A stretch of DNA of 64,000 nt from positions 210,106 to 274,105 of the forward strand of contig NW_024104428.1 of assembly GCF_003945595.2 (NCBI RefSeq). The letters run 5' to 3'. A program made the position numbers and the translations under genes. Positions 10,101-21,659 of the stretch are shown one piece after another. Every line of letters begins with the position of its first letter. Position 1 is the first letter of the stretch. The notes under the pieces were generated by a model that was given only the letters and a program-made list of their open reading frames with translations, ran no database searches and was not told the origin of the DNA. The stretch comes from Pipra filicauda. Its lineage: Eukaryota; Chordata; Aves; Passeriformes; Pipridae.

Positions 10101-13100
10101 TGTTTCTCCAAACCACCTGTCCTGAACGTTAGATCATCTCTGTGGAAAAGAGCCCCCTGGACACCCAGCACAGACATGATCTGTTATCTGCAGGGAAAGG
10201 TGGTGTTCCCACGGCTCTCAAAGAACAACCTGAGCCTCGTCTCATGAAATATGTCTAAACTTATATATTTGTTATTTAAATTTGTAGATCTTCTTATCTA
10301 TAAGTTCCGCTGCTTTGCTTTTCATGCCCCCAGTCGGATGGGTGCTTCTCGAAACAATACACACTGTAAATGTATTAATAGAGAGAGAGAGACCCCTATA
10401 CTTCATGGCAGTGGTCCAAGCTCATTCCAGTGTAATTCCAATGAAAAGCAGCATAGGATCAGGCTGGAAACAGTTATGACAGGGGCCAGCCAGCGGGGCT
10501 ATACCAGGCATGAGTTTAGTCAAGCAGGTGGAAAAAAACCCAAGTTGCACTTAACATCTTTAAAGCATTTACAAAATATTACTACTAATAATTATTTCAC
10601 AATCATTAAAGGCCAGGTTTAAAACTCACATGTGTTATGTTTGCCTCATTTTCAGTTAGTTCAGGACCACATAACAACACTTTTAGTAGCAAGAGTCTTT
10701 TTTCCCCACATTTTTTCCTCTGGAAAATCAGAACTTTTCCGTACAAAGAAAGATTTTCATAGAGCTGGTTATGAACTCAAATCCACACAATGCTATTTTT
10801 AACAGCCTAACTTTTCAGGGAGTGCTTTTATTCCTCGCCAAATGACTTCTTTCCATTTTTCTTATGTCATTTCAGAAAGATCTGTCTGTAACCCCAGGAG
10901 GATTTTATCATACAAACATGGGCTATTGCTACAGTGGCCAGACTATTAATTCTTTCCTAGTTTTCCCTTTCATGTTACAAGATAAACATTTCTTTCACAA
11001 AGCTTTGGTAAATATTCATGTACACAGAATACAGTGTAAATTATACTGTGAATCTTGCAAATTCAACATTGCCTGACAACTTCGAAGTACTTGAATTCAT
11101 TATTTGCCTGCACCTAAACTGAGTTGTCAATTATGAAATAAACTTCTGCAGTCAGAATTCATATTTCTTGACATTTTCAAATTCAAAAGAGGGTCCAACT
11201 GTAAAATAACATCAGATTATTCACCCGTATCATATAAAATTTGTTTGCTAAAACTTAGCTAAAGCAAACAAAAAAGTCAGAGTAGTTTTGTGAGGATCAA
11301 ACACTGAAAATGGCATCACCCACTAAGACACTGATTTCACAGCACTTTCTTTAAAGAGAAAAGCTCTCAGCAAGGCAAAACAATAATGGTTATATGTTTT
11401 GGGAGGTTTTTTGCCTGCTGGATAATAACAGGGAACATTTGAGAAACTAGCATTTAAAAGTTCCTATAGCATAGAAATGAGTTACGTTCACCTGCACTTT
11501 AAAGGTCCCTTCACATTAACCAAAATGGAACAAAAATATACATCCCCTGCTTCTCAGTTTATACTTCCATTAGCGAAAGAGTTTTTTCCCCCAAATGCAG
11601 TTAATAAAAAAGTCATGTTTATTTAAAAACTAAGTAATTTAAAAAAAAAAAAGGAAATAAAGGGAATTGACCATCTCCAGGTCTGAAACGCTACTGAAAT
11701 GATCCTTTACACATAACTTGAAACAATGCAAAGATGGAAGGAATTAAAAAATGAGTGTAAGAACACCAGGGCAAAAAAGTACAGCAAATTAATCAGACCT
11801 AAGAGAGACAGCTTCCCAGGGTAGATCTGTTAACCCAGATCACTGGGATCATAAAATTGTCCTAAAAAATGCTTTGGAACCACCCAGATCTGCCATATGA
11901 ACATTTACCAAGTTAATACTGACATTCATCAGCATTACCCATAGCCAAAGACCCCATCATCTACCCCTGCAGATCTCCTATGAATTAGTCCATTTATTAT
12001 TAAAGTTGACATGATCTGTCAGAAAAGCCAGAAACTAACCAGCAGTACAAATTTTTCTCTATCCAAAGTGCAAAAATCTACTGAACAGAACTTTGTGTTA
12101 GAAACTAGGCTTACACAACCAAGCAATTACCTTTCTTGAAAGTGTCTTTCACTTCACAGGTCTCCAAAATCAAAATTTCTTTTTAATTTCCAGAGAGGTC
12201 ATTGAATACCAGCCCCACTACCTTTTGAAAGGATTTCAGAAATTTCCCTCTAAAGGTCAAAAGTCCTGAAAGGATCAGAGTACATTTAAAGGCTCAAAAC
12301 ATTCTTCCATGGACATTTATCACAGCAAGATACCTTTGGCATTACAGCCTGTGCCATCTTTGAACAACATACACATTCTGTATTTTCCTGGGGAAATGGA
12401 TTTTGTGATCCAGTTTTTGGTGGGTCACAGCGAAGTTTCTGCTATAAGTAAGAAAATCCTCATGAGCATCTTCACATCATGTATGTGACCTCGTCTCCAA
12501 GCCTTTACAATTAACTTAGCTAGAAGGGATACCAAAGAAATTTTGGAAGGCTAGGCCTTTATTATAAGCTGTCAGCAGCTTCCCAAGATTCACAGACAGA
12601 GGTGAATGTGTGCTTCACGTGCCCAAGCCTCTCCTGAGAAGTGTGAGAGCCACATAACAAACAACAACCAAAGTAAAATTCTGTGAGACTGATTAATACT
12701 TTTGCCCATCGCTCAACTTTATTGGAAACTTGGGACAGTGTATGGTAAAACTCACAGGAAATGTACTGAATAATGAGGAATCTTTTTTCCCCCTCCTTTC
12801 TTCTCCCTCTGGCATAACAATCACCCTCCAATGTGCTCATCTTCTTCTCTCCTCTGCTCCATGCCTCCTGTCCCCACTCCTCCCTCAGTATGTGTCACAG
12901 GAAAGAGAATCTGGATTATATGTTCCCAATTACATTTGGATATCTGGCCAACAGAACTGGGGAACACTCTTTAGCTCTAAAATTGTTCCAAGACTAAAAG
13001 TAAAATCTTCAGTTTCAACAATTTTGGCATAAAATAAATTAAATCAATGTATTTAAATGGAAATTTTCAGCTCTGAAGAAAAATCATTCAGAATTTCAAT

Positions 13101-13999
13101 AACTGTATTAAGCTTCTCTCTTAATTATCTGTGCATCTTTCACAAGCTTTCATAAATTAAATAACTTAATTTTTCAAACTATCTGAGGTTATTTTAAAAA
13201 CAATATTCAAAGTTTTTCAATGTACCAAATTACAAATGCTGTATGAGATAGATAGTACAGATAGAATAAACTGTGGGAGGAAAGCTTTCCAGACAAACTG
13301 CAACTTTAGACATCCAATCTTTTGAAATAAATCCAGATTTGTGCTAATTTATAGGATCACAGTATGACTTAATAAGATTTACAGTAGTAAAGGCACGAGA
13401 TAAAAAAGAAATCTGTGGATTTTTCTAAATGTAATTGAATCTTTCTGAGGTCTGGATTTTCATTTTTTTAAACAACCTTAATACTTCAGATCACAACTTA
13501 CTCAGATGCATTTTGCTCTTCCTTGCCAACTTAACTGTAACGTTCATACCTCCACCTGAAAATTTACCTGTATTCCTCTAGGTTCAGTCTAATGAAAATG
13601 ACAGCAACAATCAAGTAGGAAAAAAGAAACCCACGAAACAAAGCCAAAACCAGACTCCAAAATACCTGGAATACATTAAAGTCAGACTTTGGTATCCTCA
13701 CTGAGCAGTGCATTTTAAGCAGTAAACATTCTCAGAATACTTCAAAAACACTACTCAATGCAGGCACAGCTGACAAGATGTGGGCTAAATGGGACTTTCC
13801 AATTTGCTGAAACGATTAGTGATGAGAACTCAATTATTTTTGTATTCATGGGTCTGAGTGATAAAGTAACGCCGCTTTTTTTCATTATCGGTGTAAAATA
13901 AAGGTCATCAACTGGGTACAAAGATCGAAACCTAAAAGGCACTATTACATGAGCTCCCAGAAAATCCTAGTCATCTATATTCATACCTGAACTTTGCCT

Positions 14000-14250
14000 G
14001 CACACAGTGCATTGATGAATATTACTGTATCAGGCAGACAAACATCATCAGCTCAACACGGTCAGCAGTTTCGTGTTTCATTACCAAACAAAACATCTTG
14101 CCAGCAAAGTGATTTCATTAACATATTCAAACCCCTGACTGGCTCGGTCCGAAGGTCATTTAAAATTCTTTGAAATACAAGATAAAATTTTAATTCTTAA
14201 ATCTCGCATAACGTTTAAAATGCATTATTCTTCAGGAAAGTATCTCATAA
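14000..14250. promoter_or_regulatory. Candidate distal POU1F1 enhancer
   Basis: About 8.7-8.9 kb upstream of the predicted start. Contains ATGAATATT (14015-14023), a full match to the Pit-1 consensus, an AGGTCA nuclear receptor half-site near 14152 and several ATTA/TAAT motifs. The mouse gene has a definitive enhancer near -10 kb with Pit-1 sites and retinoic acid/vitamin D elements. The similarity is in layout only and alignment is untested. Confidence 0.3.
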
Positions 14251-14384
14251 CTCTCGCTGAAAATTTAATCCACACAACTCAATTAACCATTACCAAGTGG
14301 TGTTAAAATCGCAAAGTGCACCTTCTCAGGAAAAGAATAATCATTATGGTATAGCAGCACTTTGCCTTTCAATGTCTCCTTTCA

Positions 14385-14512
14385 TCTAAAAACCTCATTG
14401 TTGTCCCCAAAGGTATCACTTCTATCTTATGAGTGAGGAAACGATGTGTTAAGTAGCTTGCCCAAAAAAATACAAAATCAGTGGCCAGCGTAGGGATAGC
14501 AGCCAGAACTGT
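14385..14512 (-). repeat. Old MIR-like SINE fragment
   Basis: The plus strand resembles the reverse complement of MIR: AACCTCAT, then GGTATCACTTCTATCTTATG, then GTGAGGAAAC, a gap, GTTAAGTAGCTTGCCCAA and later CAGTGG and GGGAT. The core order and the GTTAAGTRRCTTGCCCAA block are characteristic. Heavily diverged, as expected for this ancient amniote family. Assigned by eye. Confidence 0.6.
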
Positions 14513-15322
14513 CAATGACATTTTGATCAATGCTTCCCTTATAAAACTATACACCTTTTAAATGTACCCCTGTGCCATGGGGGAAAAGTCTGAAATATCT
14601 CACTAGGTTGACATAAGAACTCAAAAATTCCACTTGCACCTTCCAGGGTGCATCCGAGGGCAAAGGACCATACTTGTCCAGTCCTAAATTCAGAAGCCAC
14701 TGTCTGAGATCTGAGCTGGTTCAGTCTCAATGCAAGTTGACAGCTGAGGGATCATTCTTCTCATTTCAAATATAAGTGAGAAGGGAGATGGGGCTTTCTG
14801 ACTTTTTTAAAAATGAGAATTAAAATGATCTCATTCACATATGCACCCGTCTTAAAACATGACTCAGGTAAAAGTGAGAAAGTGAGAACCTTTCCAGAAC
14901 AAAACGTAACTCAAAAAATATTGACGGAGCAATTGTCATTAACAATTTGCACCAGTCTACGAGAATTACTTACTCTTTGAAAACATTTGGATATTTTCAC
15001 TTCTCCCCAGGGCAAATATTTTAATGCTTCTCTTCGAAACTGCATCTGCAGCCCTTTTCACAACCTCACTACTCTGCTAACTCCCTTTAAAGTACCCAAT
15101 CACACAGAAACCATATTGAGAGGCAGGCACAACAGGGCTTTGAAATTTCCTTTTAAATCACAGCAACTGCATTTTAGTTTGACAGCATATACATGTAACA
15201 TATGGCTAAAGGCTGCTTACCATACCAGCAAGCGTGCTGGCCTGAAGGAGTAAATATTTAAATTAAACACCATGCCATTTTCCAGGTGTTACAACAAAAA
15301 AGAGCAACTCAAACGTGTACAT

Positions 15323-15333
15323 GGGGGGGGGGG
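15323..15333 (+). repeat. G11 homopolymer
   Basis: Run of eleven G in AT-rich surroundings, followed shortly by another G5. A likely site of sequencing length error. Confidence 0.85.
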
Positions 15334-16362
15334 AAGCAGAACAGGGGGAGCCCTTCTGCTTCCTTACAGAGAATCACTCCTTCCTAATGAAATCCCAAGT
15401 TTAACTCAGCAGCATTTAGACCTTCAAAATCTTCCTTTTCCCTGTGCAAGGAACCTAAAAGATCCTTCCAGGCAATGTCTTTTTTCCTTGCTTTGCCTGG
15501 CCACCTTGGGACTGCCTGGCATTTCAGGAGCTGGGATTTTAAGGAGGTCTCCATTAGGACACTCTCGCAAAAGATGCTTTAAGTCAGGGGATTCCCACAG
15601 TATGGAGCACAATACACAAAACCTAGGGACTTTAAACATGATTTTTCTCTGTACACTCCTTCCTATAAAGGGAAGGAGTTTGCCACAGTGAAATTCCATC
15701 ATTTGCCATTGCAGCTTCCCCTGGATAGCAAGGATGGAGAAGGGAAGTAACTGAAAATTGTTCTCCACAGCTTTTACAGCATTTACCACAATCCTGCAGT
15801 GGATGAGGGGAAATAAGGAAGTTATTGCAAAGAAGACATAAGCCAGCCGTTGCAGGAACTTAAGACTTAACAAGAATAACTTTCTTTATAAGTCACTGTC
15901 AAACTCTCAGGCTTCTTTTACGAAAATAATAATTATCCATGTGTGATGCTGAATTACAAGTCAGTAATACAGAGGATTCTGTGCAGACTACATGCTCCAA
16001 AAGGGTTACACACAAGGAAATTCTAACCTTTCCTAATCATGCTACCTGGACAAAGGCTGTGCAGACACAGGAGTAAAAGGAGTATCCTTATCCACATAAC
16101 ACAGCCTGGGAAGAGCACTAAGAGAATTCCCCTCCCCATACTCCCTCTCTCCTTCAGATCAGTACAAAGGAGTATTTTCAGAAGCAAAGGGAAAGCAAGC
16201 ACAGCACCTTTGAGTTTGGTACAGCCTCAAGGTCTAACTGATAATTGTGCCATATCCCCACCACCACAAAAGACATGGTTCATCGAAAGACATGAAATTT
16301 TTTCCTTTTTCTGCTACCTTATTACTTCTCTTTGTTGTTTCCACTTGTTTTCAGGCCGTGTT

Positions 16363-16384
16363 CCCCCCCACCCCACCCCACCCC
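16363..16384 (-). other. G-quadruplex motif, minus strand
   Basis: C7 A C4 A C4 A C4 on the plus strand, giving four G runs with single-base loops on the minus strand. Meets the classical pattern. No gene start lies nearby. Confidence 0.7.
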
Positions 16385-19359
16385 GATTCAGAACTTCCCT
16401 TTTCCAAGCTCCCTGCAACTACTCAGTTGACTCATGGTGCAAATTCACTTGCATTGGAGGGTACCACCTTTTTCTTCTTGTCCAGTAAAACTAAAAATTA
16501 CAAGTTGAACAAAAATATACAATTTGTAAAAAAAGGAGTTGTCCTATCTGAAAGAAAGCCAGCATTAGTACACTTTTTTCAGAGATTAGGTACACTCTAC
16601 TCTTTTTATACTTAGTTAGCAGTTAATTTGGGTGATGCATTACTGTTTCCTCAAGGAAAACAAGAAAATAACAAAAACCCCAGCACAACCCCTGTCACAA
16701 AACTGCAATAAAGGAGAAAACCACCACCATTTTCTCTGCCAGTTAGCATTTACTAGAAGCAGATCATAGTAATATCACCATGCTGCAATTACTTATATTT
16801 GACAGCAGTTTCATAAACCATAAGTTGATTTTTTCCAGAGCTTTCCTTCGGATTGCCTCAGATTGACTACATGTCTACTTTTCCCACAGGACAGAGGCTT
16901 CCTTAGATCCAAGTAGACACCAGCTTTTGAATTTCAGCCTTGTTGGAGCAGTTCAAAATACCTGGTGAACTACCTGACTGCTCATGTCTGTCTCCCTCTT
17001 TGCACCCTCCACCCCAATACAGAGCAAAAGGAACATGAAATCATATCACTCATCTCTATTCCAGCACACAGAGAACATGACGACTTTTTAAAATGCCTGG
17101 GGGGAAAAAAAAAAAGAAAAAAAACCCCATATTTGATTTTTTTAACATTCCCATGCTGATGTGATTCACAGCTATTGTTATTTATTTCGCTGTAAGGTTT
17201 TCAAACAGATCATCAGCCAAGCAATCCGAATGATAAATTAAGTCCTTACAACAGAATTCTGCCTCTACTCTCAGTGACTCTTCTTTATTAGCCTGAAACA
17301 AATCACCTTTGAGTTCACAAAAGCTTTAAAACAGAGAAAGATAACTAAGAAATATGGTATTACAGAAAAAAAAAAAACATATGTTGCTAGCAATGCCTAT
17401 GATAACCCCTCATCTCCACACGGCAAACACGGTACCTGAGCAGAAGATTTCCACAAAGCCATCTCTTAATCTTTTTCTTAATCCAACATTCAGACTCATC
17501 TTCATGTTTGCAAAACATAGCCACTTGTTCTTTTTTTCCTCAAGCTGCGGAAAGCATGTCCATGTCATCTAAGGAATATTCTTCCAAATGAATAGCGTGA
17601 TGTATTCCCAATAGCAAGCCATTTTCCAAGGGGCAACAAACTTTATATAGAGAATAAATAAATTTATAAAATGAATACTTCATATCTCAAGAGAGAACTA
17701 ATTGATATTACTAAGTGCCTCCACCTGTCAGAGGATTTTATTAATAGCTTAGCTTTAAATAATCATTCTTAGGTAAAGATTGCTTATTTAATTTTCACTC
17801 TTTGTTCAATGGTTAAGAATAATATAAACCAGTAAATTACCACATTGGTTCATATTTGTTTCAAAAATCACCTTTGTAGTCAAAGATACTACAATGATAT
17901 TAGAAAGAAGTTATATGCTGACTCAAAATTATTTGTCATGGAAGGGGAAGGCAAGATACGATTTTAGTGTGTTTGGATTCAAACACATAAATAATCCAGA
18001 AAGAGTTTCCGTGTTCTTGCGTTAAATTCAGAATTAAAAATAAGGCTACTAATCTAATAGTAGTTTTGGCAGCACGCTTTGCTCTCACCGCAGGCCTGCC
18101 AACTCTCAGAAGGTAACTTCTGCAAGATCAGAATTTTTCTGTGATCAAGAATCATCTTGTAACCATAGGAAATCCGTGGGCAAAAATGGCAAGAGTCTGC
18201 AACATATATTTGTTTCTATACAAATGCATACACATACCTTACAGCTCTGCTTTGGACAGAGAGACAGCTGATTGTGTGCTTATGTTACACATAGAGCTGA
18301 AATACAGAAGCTCTTCAGCAGCTCTACAGCCCCTTTCAAAATTAAGATAGTTTTTATTTCCATGAAAGGACACTCTGAACTAATAATTTCATAGTGTTCC
18401 TGAATATTAACAGTTCAGAGTAAAGCTGAAGAAACAAAAGGATTAGCAAAAAAGGCATAGTGGGAGTTATAAAATAAAAATCCCTTGACACATTATGGTC
18501 ATCAAGCACAGAACAGGAAAAACGTACCCTGATACCAGTACATGTTAGGGCAATGTGATAACTGGTTCAGATTATAAATATCCATTTGTACTTCTTGGTC
18601 ATGCAAGTTTTTTTACTCCTCTTCCACTCATGCAAATTAAATCTGGATTAATATTTGAAATAATATCATCCTGAGTGCTCAAAGCCTGATAGCTGTAGAT
18701 ATCAAAGCACAATTAAGGCAGGGCAGCCTTAATAACAGGCAGCCTGAGCTATAACAACATATTTTTTGTCAGGGAAGGGAATAGACATCTGTTTTAATGC
18801 CTTGAAAGAAACAAAGTTGAAAGCCAAGGAATCACCTGCCTCACCTCCAGCACCCAAACACCTCAACAGGGAAAGTGGGTAGAGAAGTAGAAAATCCTTT
18901 CATGAACTGGAGGGAGAAGGAAAAAAAGAAACAACAAACGAAACAAAACCAAAACAAAACTAAACAAAAAAACCCACCAAAACCCAAAAAAGAGGCAGAG
19001 GGAACCCTGTGTGCTCCCTGTACCCACGTAGAAAGGATGGAAAGTAGGTCTCCTTGCAGAAAGGACTACCCCATGAACCCCTATGCACAGATCCAGCTGA
19101 AAATTAATTTTGTGCCTGTCAGGGGCAAACGAGAGGCGTGTGCAAGGGCATGGAGCAGGACCAGAGAGCACAGACTTTGTGGCCTTCAGTAAAACCACCC
19201 TGCTACAGCAGGTCCCCTTCAAGCATCTGACCTGCAGGTCCTCACTCGAGGTGTTCGAGGTGTCTCCCCTTCCTCGCGGTTGCCACAGGATGTCTCAGAC
19301 CTCACCCACACCCAGCTCCTGCTTCACAAGTCATCAAATCGCTGCTCGAGCGGTGAATG

Positions 19360-19490
19360 GCACACACTCCACAGGATTTTCAATTAGTAATTGCCAGGAG
19401 ATAGCTGGTAATTATTGTACCATGCAGAAGTACATGTTATTCAGAAGACAATGAGATTAGGCCGGCGACACTAAGCCAGGAGTTACAAGT
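19360..19490. promoter_or_regulatory. Candidate regulatory element with homeodomain motifs
   Basis: Contains the 13-bp dyad CAATTAGTAATTG (19381-19393) and GGTAATTATTG (19407-19417), with further ATTA and CpG-containing motifs nearby (GGCCGGCGAC). Paired-type TAAT dyads are bound by factors such as PROP1, which acts upstream of POU1F1. It lies ~14 kb upstream of the promoter. Function is inferred from motifs only. Confidence 0.25.
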
Positions 19491-20430
19491 GAGCATTTAG
19501 ATAGCAGAGTGATGCTTGAGGCCCCCTCTCCGGTGCACATCCCCTTCACTGGGGGCTACCAAAGGGCTACCAAAGTCCAGCAACACCTCCCTGGGACTCT
19601 CAGGTGCCGTGTTTCTCAAAACTGACCTGCTTCAACCAGCAGGTCTGTGTTGACTCACGGCAGCCAGCACGGAGCTGTAGCACACACCACACCTTACACT
19701 TTCCAGAGCAAACACCTCCTCACCCTCTGTCATGTCTGCTGTGCACCTCTGAACTTGCACAGAGATTCAATCTGTTAATGCCTCGTGGTGCCTAAGATCT
19801 TCAAGATAACAGAGGTCGTGTAGGCAAAGGTAGTCGATGGAGCAGAGACAGTGGCTACAATATTAATATTACACTTTGCAACAAAATTTGCATGTTTGAA
19901 TTCGAGGCAGGAACAACACGGGCTGTTAAGTGGTCACACTTAATTCCAGGAGGAAATCCAGAGCACCTCCCTCTTCCTGTCATCTTAGTCACTCTCTGGA
20001 GAATGATACATTGAAAACTAAAAAATGAACAGGACAGGCATCTTCTTTGGACAAAATAAAGACTGTATATTATACCATTTCTTTGCATGCTGACTTCAAC
20101 TCTGGGCACCAAATAATGCTCTTTTCAACCTGAGTAGCTTTTGAAAGGCATGTCAGGGTGAGCTCTCCAAAGCTGCTATAGGCACTTTGGAAGTCTGGGG
20201 TTTTAATGGGATAGCTGAATTCAGGTCTTTTAGGTCCCTTTGAAAAAAAAAATCGTTAAAGTCGCTGAAAAACCCACAATAAATGAGAACTGAGCCTTGG
20301 CATTTTATATAATTTACATGTTACTTTCAAATATTTGGCAATTTGCTTAATCTGTAAAAAAAAAAAAAAATAAAAAAGACTAGCAGCAAACTCACGCAAA
20401 TTATATTCGAGAAAAATAACAACTATATAA

Positions 20431-20480
20431 ATTAAAAATAAATAAATTAAAAATAAATAAATTAAAAATAAATAAATTAA
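20431..20480. repeat. 15-bp minisatellite, 3.3 copies
   Basis: ATTAAAAATAAATAA repeated three times exactly plus ATTAA, directly left of the CpG island. Confidence 0.95.
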
Positions 20481-20497
20481 TTAGTCAGAAGAAATGC

Positions 20498-20880
20498 CCG
20501 TGTAGTTTTGCAGCTCATTTGCTCTTCGGTCTGCTCCCAGAAAGGCGGAAAAGCAAGTTATGCCCTGTACTTGCCAGCAGGGAGCAGCCCCCAACAGCCA
20601 GCCAAGCACCGTCCCGGTTTCTCAGCGGGAAGAGGAGGCTGCGCTCGCATTTCGTGTGTGCGCACACATCTGTTTGCACATCAGAATTTCTGTCTCGGTG
20701 GCGCACATCATTCGCGGTTTGACTGAAAACACCCAGGCAGCTGAGCTGGGAGCTCGGCGGGGGGGAAGGTGAGGTGAGAGCTCAGCCCGTCAGACCTGAC
20801 AGCCCGCAGAGCTGCGGCAGGTTCGTTCGGGGCTCGGGGTCTCGGATGTCAGACACGGATCTGAACCTCAGCACACGCCG
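20498..20880. promoter_or_regulatory. CpG island, no known gene attached
   Basis: By hand count about 26 CpG dinucleotides in ~383 bp of G+C-rich sequence, in a flank that is otherwise CpG-poor. This gives an observed/expected ratio of roughly 0.7-0.8, above the usual island threshold. A consensus-like donor AAG|gtgagg lies on the plus strand at 20768/20769. No open frame has recognised homology. It could be the promoter or first exon of a non-coding transcript, or a 5' exon of the next gene (HTR1F lies on this side of POU1F1 in mammals, from memory), but no such coding exon is in the window. Confidence 0.6.
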
Positions 20881-20935
20881 GTTCAGCTAATTCCCAAGGC
20901 TGTTTGATGCTTCCTGGTCCCCAGCCTTCGGGACA

Positions 20936-21024
20936 GAGTGAGGGTGGTGAGGAACTGGCACAGGTTGCCCAGACAACCTGTGGATGCCCCCATTCTTGGG
21001 AGTGTTCAAGGCCGGTTTGGGTGG
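20936..21024 (+). repeat. CR1 LINE 3' fragment, left of LTR
   Basis: GAGTGAGGGTGGTGAGG followed by GGCACAGGTTGCCCAGA and GTGTTCAAGGCC is typical CR1 3' sequence. It breaks off at GGGTGG, where a solo LTR starts, and resumes after the LTR at 21559. Confidence 0.88.
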
Positions 21025-21558
21025 TGTAGGGAACCAAACAGGTGTTCCAGGTAGAGGCCCTGAAACAGCGGCTCAGCCAGAGGCCTCTGAGATAACGCAG
21101 GAATTCACTAAAAGACCTTGGGCAGCCTGGGAAGGAGAGAAAAGAAGCTGTTAATTCCTGGGGAGGAAAACCTGTTTTGGGTACCTACACTTAAAGATAA
21201 AAATGAGATAGAGAAAACTGTTTTAGACTAACACCACTTATAGAATATGTACCGGTATATATTTAACAATAGTAGTGTGTTATTAAAAGGTTTGAGAGAA
21301 GTGTGTAAACTTAAAAAATGTGTGTAACAGTATAAAAAGCACACATCCCTGTGTGCTTTCTTTTCTGTACCTTAGAAAGCAATGCGATAAGTGTGATAAA
21401 ATATGTTAATGTAAACATTGCATGCCTTTTTCTGCCATTTATCCGGGGACAACGAGGACGAAGAATAAAGCCTCAAACTTATAATGCAGTCAGATCATCT
21501 TCCTTAACACATCCAAAAAAGTGCAAAACTGCATTCGACAGATTTTCAGGTGTTGGCA
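21025..21558 (+). mobile_element. Solo LTR of an endogenous retrovirus, inserted in CR1
   Basis: 534 bp beginning TGTAGGGAACC and ending GTGTTGGCA (TG...CA termini), flanked on both sides by GGGTGG (21019-21024 and 21559-21564), an exact 6-bp target duplication. Internal signals agree with plus orientation: TATAAAAAGC at 21331 and AATAAA at 21464-21469, about 130 bp apart. A 6-bp duplication fits class II (ERVK/alpha-beta-type) elements. No gag, pol or env remains, so it is the product of LTR-LTR recombination. The intact 6-bp repeats and clean signals suggest modest age. Confidence 0.9.
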
Positions 21559-21657
21559 GGGTGGGGCTCTGAGCAACCTGGTCTAGTGGAAGGTGTCCCT
21601 GCCCATGGCAGGGGGATGTAACTAGATAACCATTAAGGCCATTTTATGATTCTATGA
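21559..21657 (+). repeat. CR1 LINE 3' end, right of LTR
   Basis: Continues the interrupted CR1: GGGGCTCTGAGCAACCTGG, TCTAGTGGAAGGTGTCCCTG and a terminal ATTTTATGATTCTATGA, the family's characteristic 3' octamer-type end. Confidence 0.9.
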
Positions 21658-21659
21658 CA

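Larger units (their letters stand above)
5540..14000. other. Non-coding 5' flank, proximal part
   Basis: No gene supported. AT-rich unique sequence with an ATTC microsatellite near 8.23 kb, an AT-rich palindromic stretch at 8.44-8.53 kb and a two-copy tandem repeat near 10.05 kb. The open frame at 7390-7755 (121 codons) has no recognisable family. Confidence 0.6.
14515..19350. other. Non-coding flank
   Basis: No gene supported. Open frames of up to 149 codons at 15424-15873 (minus) and 16039-16488 (plus) lack recognisable domains and have unrelated predicted products in overlapping frames. An A/AC-rich stretch lies at 18920-18995. Confidence 0.55.

Noticed and set aside
15424..16488. 149-codon frames on both strands
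   Set aside because: Unrecognised products, no codon or motif support, overlapping alternative frames of similar length.
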